This document shows, one piece after another, positions 35,768-44,575 of a DNA stretch of 64,000 bases. Source of the DNA: Stenotrophomonas maltophilia (GTDB taxonomy: Bacteria > Pseudomonadota > Gammaproteobacteria > Xanthomonadales > Xanthomonadaceae); the NCBI RefSeq assembly GCF_002138415.1, contig NZ_CP015612.1:1714001-1778000 (forward strand). Reading direction: 5' to 3'. The notes beneath the pieces were generated by a model. It saw nothing but the letters and a program-made list of their open reading frames with translations, did no database searches and was not told the DNA's origin. A program made the position numbers and the translations under genes. Positions within the stretch are counted from its first letter, which is position 1, and the number at the start of each line of letters is the position of its first letter.

Positions 35768-36427
35768 TCAGTGGCCGCGTACGCGCTTGATGATCTTGGC
35801 GGCGTCGGCGGCGCTGGCGCGAACCTTGTCCCACTCACCGTCGGCAATCCAGTTGCCCGGCACCATCCACGAACCGCCGATGCAGACCACGTTCTTCTGC
35901 TCGAGGTATTCGGCGGCGGTGTTTTCGGTGATACCACCGGTCGGGCACAGCTTCAGGTCCGCCACCGGGCCGGCCAGGCCCTTGATCATCGCCAGCCCAC
36001 CCACGGCCGTGGCCGGGAACAGCTTGCACACACGGAAGCCCCGCGCATACAGCGACAGCAGCTCGGTCGGCGTGGCCGCGCCCGGCACCACGGGCAGCGG
36101 GGCGGCGGCCAGCGCATCGGCCAGCGCCGGCGGCGTACCCGGGGTCACCAGGAAATCCGCACCCGCATCGATCGACTGTTGCATCTGCTCCACGGTCAGC
36201 ACCGTACCGGCACCCACCACCACGTCCGGCAGCTCACGCTTGAGCATTGCCAGCGCTTCCATCGCCACCGGCGTGCGCAGCGTCAGCTCGATCGCCGGCA
36301 AGCCACCTTCCAGCAGCGCCGCACTGACCGCACGCGCCTGGTCCAGCGTATGAATCGTCACCACCGGCAGGATGCCCGCCGCACGCAACAGCTCCGCCGC
36401 CTTCACCTGATGTTGTTCGATACCCAT
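35768..36427 (-). CDS. eda: 2-dehydro-3-deoxy-phosphogluconate (KDPG) aldolase
   Basis: A 219-residue aldolase that splits KDPG to pyruvate and glyceraldehyde-3-phosphate, the last Entner-Doudoroff step. GILPVVTIH, AIELTLRTP (catalytic Glu), VGAGTVLT, and FPATAVGG with the CKLFPA Schiff-base lysine are all present, as is CPTGGI. Start taken at ATG 36427; a TTG at 36466 would add 13 residues. It lies downstream of edd, separated by a 231-bp gap holding long hairpin L5, so it may have a separate expression level. Confidence 0.95.
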   Translation of the reverse strand: MGIEQHQVKAAELLRAAGILPVVTIHTLDQARAVSAALLEGGLPAIELTLRTPVAMEALAMLKRELPDVVVGAGTVLTVEQMQQSIDAGADFLVTPGTPPALADALAAAPLPVVPGAATPTELLSLYARGFRVCKLFPATAVGGLAMIKGLAGPVADLKLCPTGGITENTAAEYLEQKNVVCIGGSWMVPGNWIADGEWDKVRASAADAAKIIKRVRGH

Positions 36428-36504
36428 AGCTTTGCTTCTGCCTTTGCTTTCGAATTTGATTTTCAATGATCACTTCGCGGCGCGAGGGCGCCGGGACCCT
36501 GTCC

Positions 36505-36612
36505 TGAGGCGGCGGGTAGCCCCCACCAGGACCGTGAGCGGCATGGATGCCGCGACCGAGCCCCCATGGATGGGTTTACGGCGTGTCCTGGTGGGGGCTA
36601 CCCGCCGCCTCA
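36505..36612 (-). repeat. Long hairpin L5 between edd and eda
   Basis: Perfect 28-bp arms (36505-36532 with 36585-36612; left arm begins TGAGGCGGCGGGTAGC) enclose the core at 36533-36584. Read on the minus strand the core is a hybrid. The first half is the L3 type (ACGCCGTAAA, CCC-ATCCAT-GGG). The second half is the L1 type (GGTC, GCGGC-ATCCAT-GCCGC, TCACG). It would be transcribed in any edd-eda read-through message. Confidence 0.85.
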
Positions 36613-36658
36613 ACCAGGACACTCACCGCCAACGCATACCCGCAACGCTCTTCAACCC

Positions 36659-38575
36659 TCAGGCGTCCTTCGCCTCATGCGGCGCCGCCGCCGCCGCGGC
36701 ATCGTGCCCCAGCTCATACTCCGCGTCGTACTCCCACGGCCCGCCATCTGGCGCCGCCGGCCCGCACGAAATCGAAATCGCACCCTGGTCGGCCGGGCCC
36801 ACCACGCGGCGGTTGATCGCGAACAGGTTACGGCCCAGGTCATGCGCGGCAGGTGCAGTGTTCGGCGCCAGCGGGCGTGCGGCCCATTCGGCCGCGTCCA
36901 CCAGCACTTCCAGCGTGCCGGCCTCGCCATCCAGGCGGATCATGTCGCCCTCGCGGACCTTGGCCAGCGGACCACCCCGCGCCGCTTCCGGCGTCACGTG
37001 GATCGCTGCCGGAATCTTGCCCGAGGCGCCGGACAGGCGGCCGTCGGTGACCAGCGCCACGCGCCGGCCCTGGCTCTGCAGCAGGCCCAGCAGCGGCGCC
37101 AGCGAATGCAGTTCCGGCATGCCGTTCGCACGCGGGCCCTGGTATCGCACCACCGCCACGAAATGCTCGGGCAGCAGGCCGCCGGCATGCAGCTTGTTCA
37201 GCACCTGCGGCGCATCGACGACCACCGCCGGTGCTTCGATCGTGCGGTACTGCGGCTTCACCGCCGACAACTTGATCAGCGACTTGCCCAGGTTGCCGCG
37301 CAGCAGGCGCAGGCCACCCTGGTGTTCGAACGGATTGTCGACGCCACGCACCACCTCTTCGTCGGCGCTGCGTTCCAGGCCCGGCAGGTAGACCAGCTGG
37401 CCGTCGCGCAGCTGCGGCTCGCGCGCATAGTCGGTCATGCCGCCACGCGCCACGCTGACCAGGTCGCCATGCATCAGGCCGGCCTTGATCAGTTCGCCGA
37501 ACACGAAGGCCGGGCCGCCGGCAGCTGCAAAGCGGTTCACGTCGGCTTCGCCGTTCGGGTAGACGCGGGCCAGCAGCGGAATCAGCTGTGACAGCTCGTC
37601 GAAGTCGTCCCAGGTCAGCACGATGCCGGCCGCACGCGCCACCGCGATCCAGTGGATGGTGTGGTTGGTCGAACCGCCGGTGGCCATCAGCGCGATGACC
37701 GCGTTGATGATCGCGCGCTCGTCGATGATCCGGCCCAGCGGACGGAAGTCGTCGCCCAGTGCGGTGATGTCCAGTGCACGTTCGGTCGCTTCGCGGGTCA
37801 GCGCATCGCGCAGCGGCGTGCCCGGATTGACGAACGACGCACCCGGCAGCTGCACGCCCATCGCTTCCAGCAGCACCTGGTTGGAATTGGCGGTGCCGTA
37901 GAAGGTGCAGGTGCCGGCGCCGTGGTACGACGCGGATTCGGCTTCCAGCAGTTCTTCGCGGGTCGCTTCGCCGGCAGCGTAGCGCTCGCGCACTTCGGCC
38001 TTCTGCTTGTTCGGGATGCCCGGCGTCATCGGGCCGGCCGGCACGAACACCGCCGGCAGATGACCGAAGGCCAGCGCACCGATCAGCAGGCCCGGCACGA
38101 TCTTGTCGCAGACACCGAGGTAGACGGTGGTATCGAACATGTCATGGCTGAGGCCGATCGCGGTGGCCTGCGCGATCACATCGCGCGAGAACAGCGACAG
38201 TTCCATGCCGCCGCGGCCCTGGGTGACGCCGTCGCACATCGCCGGCACGCCGCCGGCCACCTGTGCGGTGGCGCCCAGCTCACGGGCGATCTCGCGGATC
38301 TGCTCGGGATAGGTCTCGAACGGCTGGTGCGCCGACAGCATGTCGTTGTAGGCGGTGATGATGCCGAGGTTCGGCGTCACGCCGCCGCGCAGGCGGCTCT
38401 TGTCGGTGCCGCCGCAGGCGGCGAACCCGTGGGCGAGGTTGCCGCAGCTGAGGCGGCTGCGGAATGGGCCCTCACGCAGGGAGGCGTCGATCGCGGCCAG
38501 ATAGGCGGCGCGCGAGGCGGCGCTGCGGCGGATGACACGCTCAGTGATGGCTTGCAGTTGCGGATGGAGGCTCAT
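36659..38575 (-). CDS. edd: Phosphogluconate dehydratase
   Basis: A 638-residue iron-sulfur dehydratase turning 6-phosphogluconate into KDPG. Family blocks: GVTPNLGIITAYNDMLSAH, VPAMCDGVTQGRGGMELSL, the IIDERAIINAVIALMATGGSTNHT region, and VTDGRLSGASGKIPAAIHV near the C-terminus. The tail is alanine-rich. It heads leftward expression into eda and follows pgl, glk and zwf on the same strand, 58 bp after pgl. Confidence 0.96.
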   Translation of the reverse strand: MSLHPQLQAITERVIRRSAASRAAYLAAIDASLREGPFRSRLSCGNLAHGFAACGGTDKSRLRGGVTPNLGIITAYNDMLSAHQPFETYPEQIREIARELGATAQVAGGVPAMCDGVTQGRGGMELSLFSRDVIAQATAIGLSHDMFDTTVYLGVCDKIVPGLLIGALAFGHLPAVFVPAGPMTPGIPNKQKAEVRERYAAGEATREELLEAESASYHGAGTCTFYGTANSNQVLLEAMGVQLPGASFVNPGTPLRDALTREATERALDITALGDDFRPLGRIIDERAIINAVIALMATGGSTNHTIHWIAVARAAGIVLTWDDFDELSQLIPLLARVYPNGEADVNRFAAAGGPAFVFGELIKAGLMHGDLVSVARGGMTDYAREPQLRDGQLVYLPGLERSADEEVVRGVDNPFEHQGGLRLLRGNLGKSLIKLSAVKPQYRTIEAPAVVVDAPQVLNKLHAGGLLPEHFVAVVRYQGPRANGMPELHSLAPLLGLLQSQGRRVALVTDGRLSGASGKIPAAIHVTPEAARGGPLAKVREGDMIRLDGEAGTLEVLVDAAEWAARPLAPNTAPAAHDLGRNLFAINRRVVGPADQGAISISCGPAAPDGGPWEYDAEYELGHDAAAAAAPHEAKDA

Positions 38576-38633
38576 TGGCTACCGGCGTTCGTGGTGGCGA
38601 GAGGCAAGCGGCGGCACGGCGCCGCCGCCGACA

Positions 38634-39356
38634 TCAATCAGCCCAGTGGACGCGCAGGCGCGCGCCTTCCAGGTTGATCGCGTTGAGGATCGGGTACTGC
38701 TGGGCGTCGTTGCTGTCCAGCGCCTGGCGCAGCACCTGCAGCTTCTGCTTGCCACGCAGCAGCAGCAGGCGCTGGCGGCACTGGCGCAGGCCGTGCGGGG
38801 TCAGCGTGATGCGCAGCGGCCACTGGTTCGCGCCCGGGCAGCCGGTGGCATCCAGTGCCGCGTAGGGCAGGGTGCTTTCCAGTGCGCGGGCCAGGTCCTT
38901 CGAGCCCGGGAACAGCGAGGCGGTGTGGCCGTCGTTGCCCATGCCCAGTGCCACCAGGCTCGGCGGCTGGCTGTGCTGGGCCTGCAGGTTGGCGGTGTAA
39001 ACGCATTCCGGCAGCGGCTTGCCGACGCGCACCAGCGGATCGAAATGCGCACCCTCGGCGCGCTTGAGCAGGTGTTCGCGCACCAGCCAGGCATTGCTGT
39101 CGCGATCCTGCGGCGACAGCCAGCGCTCGTCGGCCAGGCTCACCTCCACCCGGTCCCAGTGCACGTCCAACTCGGCCAGCGCCTGGTAGACCGGCGCCGG
39201 CGTGGTGCCGCCGGACAGCAGGATGCGGGCGCGGCCCACTTCGTTGATGTCGTGGTTGAGGGTCTGCGCCATCTCGGCGGCCACCGCCTCGATCCAGCCA
39301 TCGGCATCGCCGTGGTTGATGAACTCGATGCGGTCGTCGTGGAAGGTGGGGCTCAT
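38634..39356 (-). CDS. pgl: 6-phosphogluconolactonase (DevB type)
   Basis: A 240-residue hydrolase that opens 6-phosphogluconolactone. It belongs to the NagB/RpiA/Pgl fold, with RILLSGGTTPAPVYQALAE, VSLADERWLSPQD, and ALGMGNDGHTASLFPGS carrying the active-site histidine. Its ATG overlaps the glk stop. Order zwf-glk-pgl-edd-eda puts the whole glucose-to-KDPG route on one strand. Confidence 0.94.
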   Translation of the reverse strand: MSPTFHDDRIEFINHGDADGWIEAVAAEMAQTLNHDINEVGRARILLSGGTTPAPVYQALAELDVHWDRVEVSLADERWLSPQDRDSNAWLVREHLLKRAEGAHFDPLVRVGKPLPECVYTANLQAQHSQPPSLVALGMGNDGHTASLFPGSKDLARALESTLPYAALDATGCPGANQWPLRITLTPHGLRQCRQRLLLLRGKQKLQVLRQALDSNDAQQYPILNAINLEGARLRVHWAD

Positions 39357-40360
39357 GCGGCAACTCCAGGTGCGTCACGTTCGGCGTCGGCGGCATAGGC
39401 GGCGGCGCCCAGCAATCCGGCGTGGGGATGCATCACGGCCAACGAGGGAACCCGCGCCATGATCGAAGAGAACCGGCCCTTGTGTTCGAAGCGCTGGCGG
39501 AAACCGGAGTGCTGCAGCGAATCGAGCATCTTCGGGGTCAGGCCGCCGGTCAGGAACACGCCGTCCCAGGCACCCTGGGTCAGCACCAGGTCACCGGCGA
39601 TGGCGCCGAACACGGCACAGAAAACGTCGACGGTGCGCATCGCCTGCGGGTCACCGTGCAGGGCGCGGGCGGTCACGTCCACCGGCTGCAGCTGGCCGGG
39701 GTCGATACCGGCCATCTCGCACACCGCGCGATGGATGTTGACCAGGCCGGGGCCGCAGATCAGGCGCTCGTTGGAGACGCGGCCGAACTGTTCGGACAGG
39801 ATTTCCAGGATGCGGATCTCCTCCGGCGTTCCCGGCGGGAAGCTGACATGGCCGCCTTCGGTTTCCAGCGGGTAGCAGCGCCCGTGGCGCAGGATCAGGC
39901 CGCCGACACCCAAGCCCGTACCCGGACCGATCACCGCGTAGTTGCGCGGCTGGCCCGGCTTGCCCGGGACCCAGGCGGCACCGCCGACCTGGACCACGTC
40001 ATCGGGCTGCAGCAGTGAAATCGCCATCGCCTGTGCGGCGAAGTCGTTGATCAGGTGCAGCTCGTTGAAGCCGAGCATGGCGGCGGTGCGGCTGCGCGAG
40101 ATCACCCACGGGTGGTTGGTGATGCGCGCTTCGTCACCGTCGACGCGACCGGCCACCGCGAACACGCCGCGGCTTGCCGTGGCGCCGATCTGTTCCAGAT
40201 GGTGGCGCGCGGCATCACCCAGCGACGGGAACTCCGCCACCGCGTACTCGCGGATGCTGTCCTTCTGCAGCGGTGCGTCCTGCGAGGTGTCGGCCAGGGC
40301 GAAGCGGGCGTTGGTACCGCCGATGTCGGCGACCAGCACCGGCTGCGAGCTGGCACTCAT
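39353..40360 (-). CDS. glk: Glucokinase
   Basis: A 335-residue ATP-dependent glucose kinase of the bacterial Glk family. VLVADIGGTNARFALAD binds phosphate, then LINDFAAQA (catalytic Asp), IGPGTGLGVGG and ETEGGHVSFPP. Start ATG at 40360 overlaps the zwf stop (ATGA); the pgl start overlaps its own stop. The lack of nearby PTS genes and the presence of a sugar porter agree with uptake of free glucose followed by this kinase. Confidence 0.95.
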   Translation of the reverse strand: MSASSQPVLVADIGGTNARFALADTSQDAPLQKDSIREYAVAEFPSLGDAARHHLEQIGATASRGVFAVAGRVDGDEARITNHPWVISRSRTAAMLGFNELHLINDFAAQAMAISLLQPDDVVQVGGAAWVPGKPGQPRNYAVIGPGTGLGVGGLILRHGRCYPLETEGGHVSFPPGTPEEIRILEILSEQFGRVSNERLICGPGLVNIHRAVCEMAGIDPGQLQPVDVTARALHGDPQAMRTVDVFCAVFGAIAGDLVLTQGAWDGVFLTGGLTPKMLDSLQHSGFRQRFEHKGRFSSIMARVPSLAVMHPHAGLLGAAAYAADAERDAPGVAA

Positions 40361-41793
40361 GCCGACGCTCCGCTGTCCGGCGCGTCCACGCCCTGCGGCA
40401 GGAACTCGCCCGCGTTGCTTGGGCCCCATTGGCCGGCCGGGTAGGGTTCCAGCGGCAGCTTGGCGTCCTTCCAGGCGTCGGCCACGCTGTCGATCCAGGC
40501 CCACGCTGCACGCACTTCGTCATCGCGCACGAACAGGGTGTGGTTGCCGTTGAACGCATCCAGGAACAGGCGTTCGTAAGCGATGCGGCGGTGCAGGCCG
40601 GTCGGCACCGACAGCTCCAGTTCCAGCGGATGCAGTTCCAGCGCGCCCCATTCCGGGCCCGCCAGGCTGCTCATCAGGCCCAGTTCGATGTTTTCCTGCG
40701 GCTGCAGCTGGAACACCAGGCGGTTCGGTGCGGCCTGCGCGCGCTGCGGGCGCTCGAACAGCCAGTGGGTGACCGGCTTCAGCGTGACCACCACGCGGGT
40801 GGTGCGCTCGGGCAGACGCTTGCCGGTGACCAGGTGGAACGGCACACCGCTCCAGCGCCAGTTGTCGATGTGCGCGGTGACACCCGCGAAGGTTTCCACG
40901 TCGCTGCCTTCCGGCGGCTGGTAGGCCTGGGCCGGCTGGCCGTTGATGGTGCCGGCGGTGTAGCGGCCGCGGATGCTGTCACGCGCGGCGTGCTTGGCAT
41001 CAAGCGGACGCAGGGCGCGCAGCACCTTGACTTTCTCGTCGCGGATGCGGTCGGCTTCCAGCGAGGCCGGCGGTTCCATCGCCACCATGCACAGCAGCTG
41101 CAGGATGTGGCTCTGCACCATGTCGCGCAGCGCGCCGGAGCGGGCGTAGTAGGCGTCGCGGCCGTCCACGCCTTCGCTCTCGGCCACCAGGATGTGCACC
41201 GACTCGATGTAGTTGCGGTTCCATACCGCTTCCAGCAGCGTGTTGCCGAAGCGCAGCGCGATCAGGTTCTGCACCGCCGCCTTGCCCAGGTAATGGTCGA
41301 GGCGGAACACGCGGTCCTCGTCGATCCACTGGCCGATGGTACTGATGATTTCCTCGGCGCTCTCGCTGTCGCTGCCGATCGGCTTCTCCAGCATCAGGCG
41401 TGCCGGTGCGGCGAGCGCGCCGCCCTTGGCCAGGCCTTCGCAGGTGGAGATGTAAAGGCCCGGCGGGATGGCCAGGTAGCTGACGCAGCGGCGGTCGACC
41501 AGGTCGGAGACGGCGGCGGCGACCGAGTCGACGTCACGCAGGTCCACCGAGCGGTAGTCGATGCGGCGCAGCAGGGCGCTGATGTCGTCCTGCGTGGCCA
41601 TCGGCATGGCCTGCTGCAGACGCGGCCGCAGGATATCGTGGAAGGCTTCGGTGTCATGGCCGGACAGGGCCAGCGCACGGATGCGGAAGTCCTCCGGCAG
41701 CAGGCCGTCGCCAAGCAGGCGAAGCAGCGAAGGGAACAGGTAGCGCTGGGCCAGATCACCTGTGGCACCGAACAGGAAGAGGGTGTCGTGCAT
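40357..41793 (-). CDS. zwf: Glucose-6-phosphate dehydrogenase
   Basis: A 478-residue NADP-dependent enzyme giving 6-phosphogluconolactone. FLFGATGDLAQR binds the nucleotide, LEKPIGSD and FRLDHYLGKAAVQN carry the catalytic Lys/His residues, and RFGNTLLEAVWNRNYI follows. ATG at 41793 gives the family N-terminus MHDTLFLFGATGDLA; the frame is open to 41979 but that part is not conserved. It is first in the leftward Entner-Doudoroff operon. A LacI-type palindrome lies 208 bp upstream, in the gap shared with the ABC ATPase. Confidence 0.96.
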   Translation of the reverse strand: MHDTLFLFGATGDLAQRYLFPSLLRLLGDGLLPEDFRIRALALSGHDTEAFHDILRPRLQQAMPMATQDDISALLRRIDYRSVDLRDVDSVAAAVSDLVDRRCVSYLAIPPGLYISTCEGLAKGGALAAPARLMLEKPIGSDSESAEEIISTIGQWIDEDRVFRLDHYLGKAAVQNLIALRFGNTLLEAVWNRNYIESVHILVAESEGVDGRDAYYARSGALRDMVQSHILQLLCMVAMEPPASLEADRIRDEKVKVLRALRPLDAKHAARDSIRGRYTAGTINGQPAQAYQPPEGSDVETFAGVTAHIDNWRWSGVPFHLVTGKRLPERTTRVVVTLKPVTHWLFERPQRAQAAPNRLVFQLQPQENIELGLMSSLAGPEWGALELHPLELELSVPTGLHRRIAYERLFLDAFNGNHTLFVRDDEVRAAWAWIDSVADAWKDAKLPLEPYPAGQWGPSNAGEFLPQGVDAPDSGASA

Positions 41794-42000
41794 CGCTCGA
41801 GTTTCAGATCCGGGTGACATCGTTGTCAATCGCTTCATGGCTGGGTTCGGGGGACATCCGCGCAACTGCCTGTCCGAGGTTCGTCCGGGGCGTTCTCCGA
41901 GGCTCCGGAAGACCGTTCCATTCGAAACCACTGCTTCGGCAGAACCTTCGTTCAACCGCCGACGCAGATCGGTGCGCACCGATCAACGGATAGTGCCACG

Positions 42001-42014
42001 TGAAAACGTTTACA
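42001..42014. promoter_or_regulatory. LacI-family operator-like palindrome TGAAAACGTTTACA
   Basis: A 14-bp palindrome with one mismatched pair and a central CG, in the 352-bp divergent gap between zwf and the sugar-ABC ATPase. It matches the site at 5282 in 13 of 14 positions. Its place makes it a candidate operator for either or both genes. Confidence 0.55.
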
Positions 42015-42145
42015 TGGCAGAATGGGCAACTGTATTCGATTGCAGTGCTCGCCGTCATGCGGCAGGCGCGCAATCATCACTGCCATCGGGAGGGCCGAGG
42101 CAGTCCCAAAAGACAGCCCGGCTTCGGGCGGACCGGATAGGTGAT

Positions 42146-43228
42146 ATGGCAAAAGTGCAGTTGCAGGGTGTGCGCAAGGTCTACGACAACGGCCAGGTCG
42201 CGGTGAAGGACGCCAGCTTCGAGGTCGCCGATGGCGAACTGATGGTGCTGGTCGGTCCCTCCGGCTGCGGCAAGTCGACCCTGTTGCGGATGGTGGCCGG
42301 CCTGGAAGAGATCAGCGGCGGCACGCTCACCATCGGCGACCGTGTGGTCAACGATGTGGCGCCGAAGGATCGCGACATCGCCATGGTGTTCCAGAGCTAC
42401 GCGCTGTACCCGCATATGACCGTGGCCGAGAACCTGGCCTTCGGCCTGAAGCTGCGCGGCCATGACAAGGCGACCATCGACAAGCGCATCGCCGAGGCCG
42501 CACAGACGCTGGGCCTGACCGAGATGATGGACAAGCTGCCCAAGGCGATGTCCGGCGGCCAGCGCCAGCGTGTTGCGCTGGGCCGGGCGCTGGTGCGCGA
42601 GCCGGCGGTGTTCCTGCTGGACGAGCCGCTGTCCAATCTGGATGCCAAGCTGCGCCACAGCGTGCGTACCGAGATCGCGCAGCTGCATCGCAAGCTGGGC
42701 ACCACCATGATCTACGTGACGCACGACCAGGTTGAAGCGATGACCCTGGGCCAGCGCATTGTGGTGCTGAAGGACGGCGTCATCCAGCAGATCGATACGC
42801 CGATGGCGCTGTACGACCGCCCCGCCAATCTGTTCGTGGCCGGTTTCCTCGGCAGCCCGGCGATGAACGTGCTGCGTGGCACGCTGCAGGGCGACGCCGG
42901 TGGCGTGACCGTGGTCGACGGCGAATGGCGTGCACCGCTGGGTCAGGCCACGATCGATCCGGCGTGGTTGCAGAAGCCGATCGCGGTGGGTGTGCGGCCG
43001 GAGCACCTGCAGCCGGCGGCCGCCGATGATGCGCATGCGTTCACTGCGCGCATCGAAGGCATTGAGCCGGTCGGCAACGAGATCTTCGTCAACCTCAGCA
43101 GTGGCCAGCATGCGCTGACCATGCGCGTGGCGCCGCAGGCGCTGCCGGCGGTGGGCGAGCAGATCCGCGTTGCGATCCACCCGCAGGGCCTGCACTTCTT
43201 CAACCCGGAAAGCGGCGAGCGCCTGTAA
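42146..43228 (+). CDS. Sugar ABC transporter ATPase, UgpC/MalK/MsiK type
   Basis: A 360-residue ATPase. Walker A GPSGCGKST, Q-loop VFQSYALYPHMTV, signature MSGGQRQRVALGRALVR, Walker B VFLLDEPLSNLDAKLR and switch VTHDQVEAMTL are followed by the OB-fold regulatory domain (GVRPEHLQ) specific to the CUT1 sugar subfamily. No permease or binding-protein gene lies nearby, so it probably energises permeases encoded elsewhere, like MsiK. ATG at 42146 with AGGTGAT upstream. Confidence 0.92.
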   Translation: MAKVQLQGVRKVYDNGQVAVKDASFEVADGELMVLVGPSGCGKSTLLRMVAGLEEISGGTLTIGDRVVNDVAPKDRDIAMVFQSYALYPHMTVAENLAFGLKLRGHDKATIDKRIAEAAQTLGLTEMMDKLPKAMSGGQRQRVALGRALVREPAVFLLDEPLSNLDAKLRHSVRTEIAQLHRKLGTTMIYVTHDQVEAMTLGQRIVVLKDGVIQQIDTPMALYDRPANLFVAGFLGSPAMNVLRGTLQGDAGGVTVVDGEWRAPLGQATIDPAWLQKPIAVGVRPEHLQPAAADDAHAFTARIEGIEPVGNEIFVNLSSGQHALTMRVAPQALPAVGEQIRVAIHPQGLHFFNPESGERL

Positions 43229-43231
43229 GCG

Positions 43232-43295
43232 GTAGTGCCGGCCGCTGGCCGGCAACCTCAATCATGCGTGGTTGCCGGCCAGCGGCCGGCGCTAC
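43232..43295. repeat. SMAG (GTAG) inverted dimer; further related units to about 43425
   Basis: GTAGTGCCGGCCGCTGGCCG is followed by its inverted partner ending GCGGCCGGCGCTAC, giving a long possible stem. The remaining gap to 43433 has degenerate units such as GTAGATCCACGCCATGCGTG and GCGGACCAAGGTCCGC, with no gene. Confidence 0.8.
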
Positions 43296-43433
43296 CATTC
43301 TTTCACCGAAGGCGTGCGGACCAACGGTCCGCCTCCACCGGATCCAGTAGATCCACGCCATGCGTGGATGGGATGCCAGCAGAAGCAGTGCGGACCAAGG
43401 TCCGCACCCACCAGATGCGGTTTCCCGACAGAT

Positions 43434-44309
43434 TCAGCGCGCCAACCCATCCAGCAGCGGCACACGCTGCGCCACGGCGCCGCTCACCTGCAGCTCGGCG
43501 TTGCCGGCGTCCAGCGGCAACACCGCCAGCGCCAACTCACCGGCCACGCTGGCAATCGTGCCCAGCGCAGCGCCATCCTGCTGCACGCCATCGCCAGCCT
43601 GCGCCGGTGCCGCGGTATGCAGCAGCTGCACCGCACGCTTGGCCTTGCCGAGGAAGTGGGTGCGGGCGACGATCTCTTGGCCCGGATAGCAGCCCTTCTT
43701 CACGCTGTAGCCGTTCAGGCGGTCCAGGCCCAGCTGTTGCGGGGTCCACACTTCGCGCTGGCTTTCCTCAAGCCGGGGCAGGCCGTAGCGCAGGTCGGCC
43801 TGGCGCCAGGCCAGTGCGAAAGCGGTCTCATCGGCTTCGCTGCCGGCGGCGAAGGCATCGGCGCTGCCAATGCGCAGGGTGCGCGGCAGGGCATCGCTGC
43901 CCAGATCCAGTTCCCAACCGTCACCTGCAGTCTGCGCAATCGCGGCGCCGCTGGCGGCCTCGGGCGCAGTGAACGCGCCGGCCACCGCCAGATCGTTGCG
44001 CACCAGTACCTTCACCTTGCGACGGAACACGAAGCGCTGCAGTTGCGACGCAATCGCATCGGCATCGCCGTCGGCCAACACCAGCATCACATGGTCTTCG
44101 GCCAGCCGAAGCAGCTGGAACACCGCCAGGGTGCGGCCCTTGGCGCTCAACCAGGCACTCCACTGCCAGTGCAGCAGGGGCAGGGCGGTGACGTCGCTGC
44201 TGAACTGGGCGTGGGCGAAAACGGCCGCATCCACGCCCTGCAGGCTCAGCAACTGGTGGCCGGGCAGGCGCGGATATCCGACGAAAGCAGGGGGCAGGTT
44301 GTCAGGCAC
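43434..44309 (-). CDS. ygfZ: Folate-dependent Fe-S cluster protein YgfZ
   Basis: About 291 residues, related to the aminomethyltransferase fold. The family signature KKGCYPGQEIVART is intact, including the essential Cys of K-G-C-Y-x-G-Q-E. YgfZ helps assemble or repair Fe-S enzymes such as MiaB. A GTG at 44309 is proposed as start (VPDNLPPAF); the frame extends to a TTG at 44360. It is divergent from the succinate dehydrogenase gene group, itself rich in Fe-S clusters. Confidence 0.88.
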   Translation of the reverse strand: MPDNLPPAFVGYPRLPGHQLLSLQGVDAAVFAHAQFSSDVTALPLLHWQWSAWLSAKGRTLAVFQLLRLAEDHVMLVLADGDADAIASQLQRFVFRRKVKVLVRNDLAVAGAFTAPEAASGAAIAQTAGDGWELDLGSDALPRTLRIGSADAFAAGSEADETAFALAWRQADLRYGLPRLEESQREVWTPQQLGLDRLNGYSVKKGCYPGQEIVARTHFLGKAKRAVQLLHTAAPAQAGDGVQQDGAALGTIASVAGELALAVLPLDAGNAELQVSGAVAQRVPLLDGLAR

Positions 44310-44348
44310 GTGAACGAGGTCTAAAATTTGTGCGTTGCGAGACCGAAC

Positions 44349-44519
44349 ATGATAGGCCAAACAACCCCCACTCCCGACGACGAATCTGAAGCCCCGCTGG
44401 TCCCCGCGGCACCCGTGCCCGTGGAACAGGAAAAAGCAGAGGAATTCGGCGGCCGCGGCGGACTTGATCCGGTGCGGTATGGCGATTGGGAGAAAAACGG
44501 ACGCTGCATCGATTTCTGA
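44349..44519 (+). CDS. DUF1674 / SdhAF4-like succinate dehydrogenase assembly factor
   Basis: A 56-residue protein. The disordered acidic N-terminus is followed by GGRGGLDPVRYGDWEKNGRC, then IDF, the conserved DUF1674 block that defines mitochondrial SDHAF4, which binds flavinylated SdhA and promotes its joining to SdhB. It sits 57 bp before sdhC, so the context supports that role. Start ATG at 44349; the frame extends to 44328. Small genes like this are often missed. Confidence 0.85.
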   Translation: MIGQTTPTPDDESEAPLVPAAPVPVEQEKAEEFGGRGGLDPVRYGDWEKNGRCIDF

Positions 44520-44575
44520 TCAGCATTGAGCCAACGCGGCCGCGTGCCGCCCAGCCGAGACAACGAGCCCAGCGA

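Noticed and set aside
43232..43295. GTAG palindromes as new elements
   Set aside because: They fit the published SMAG repeats of S. maltophilia in terminus and hairpin form, so they are annotated but not claimed as novel.
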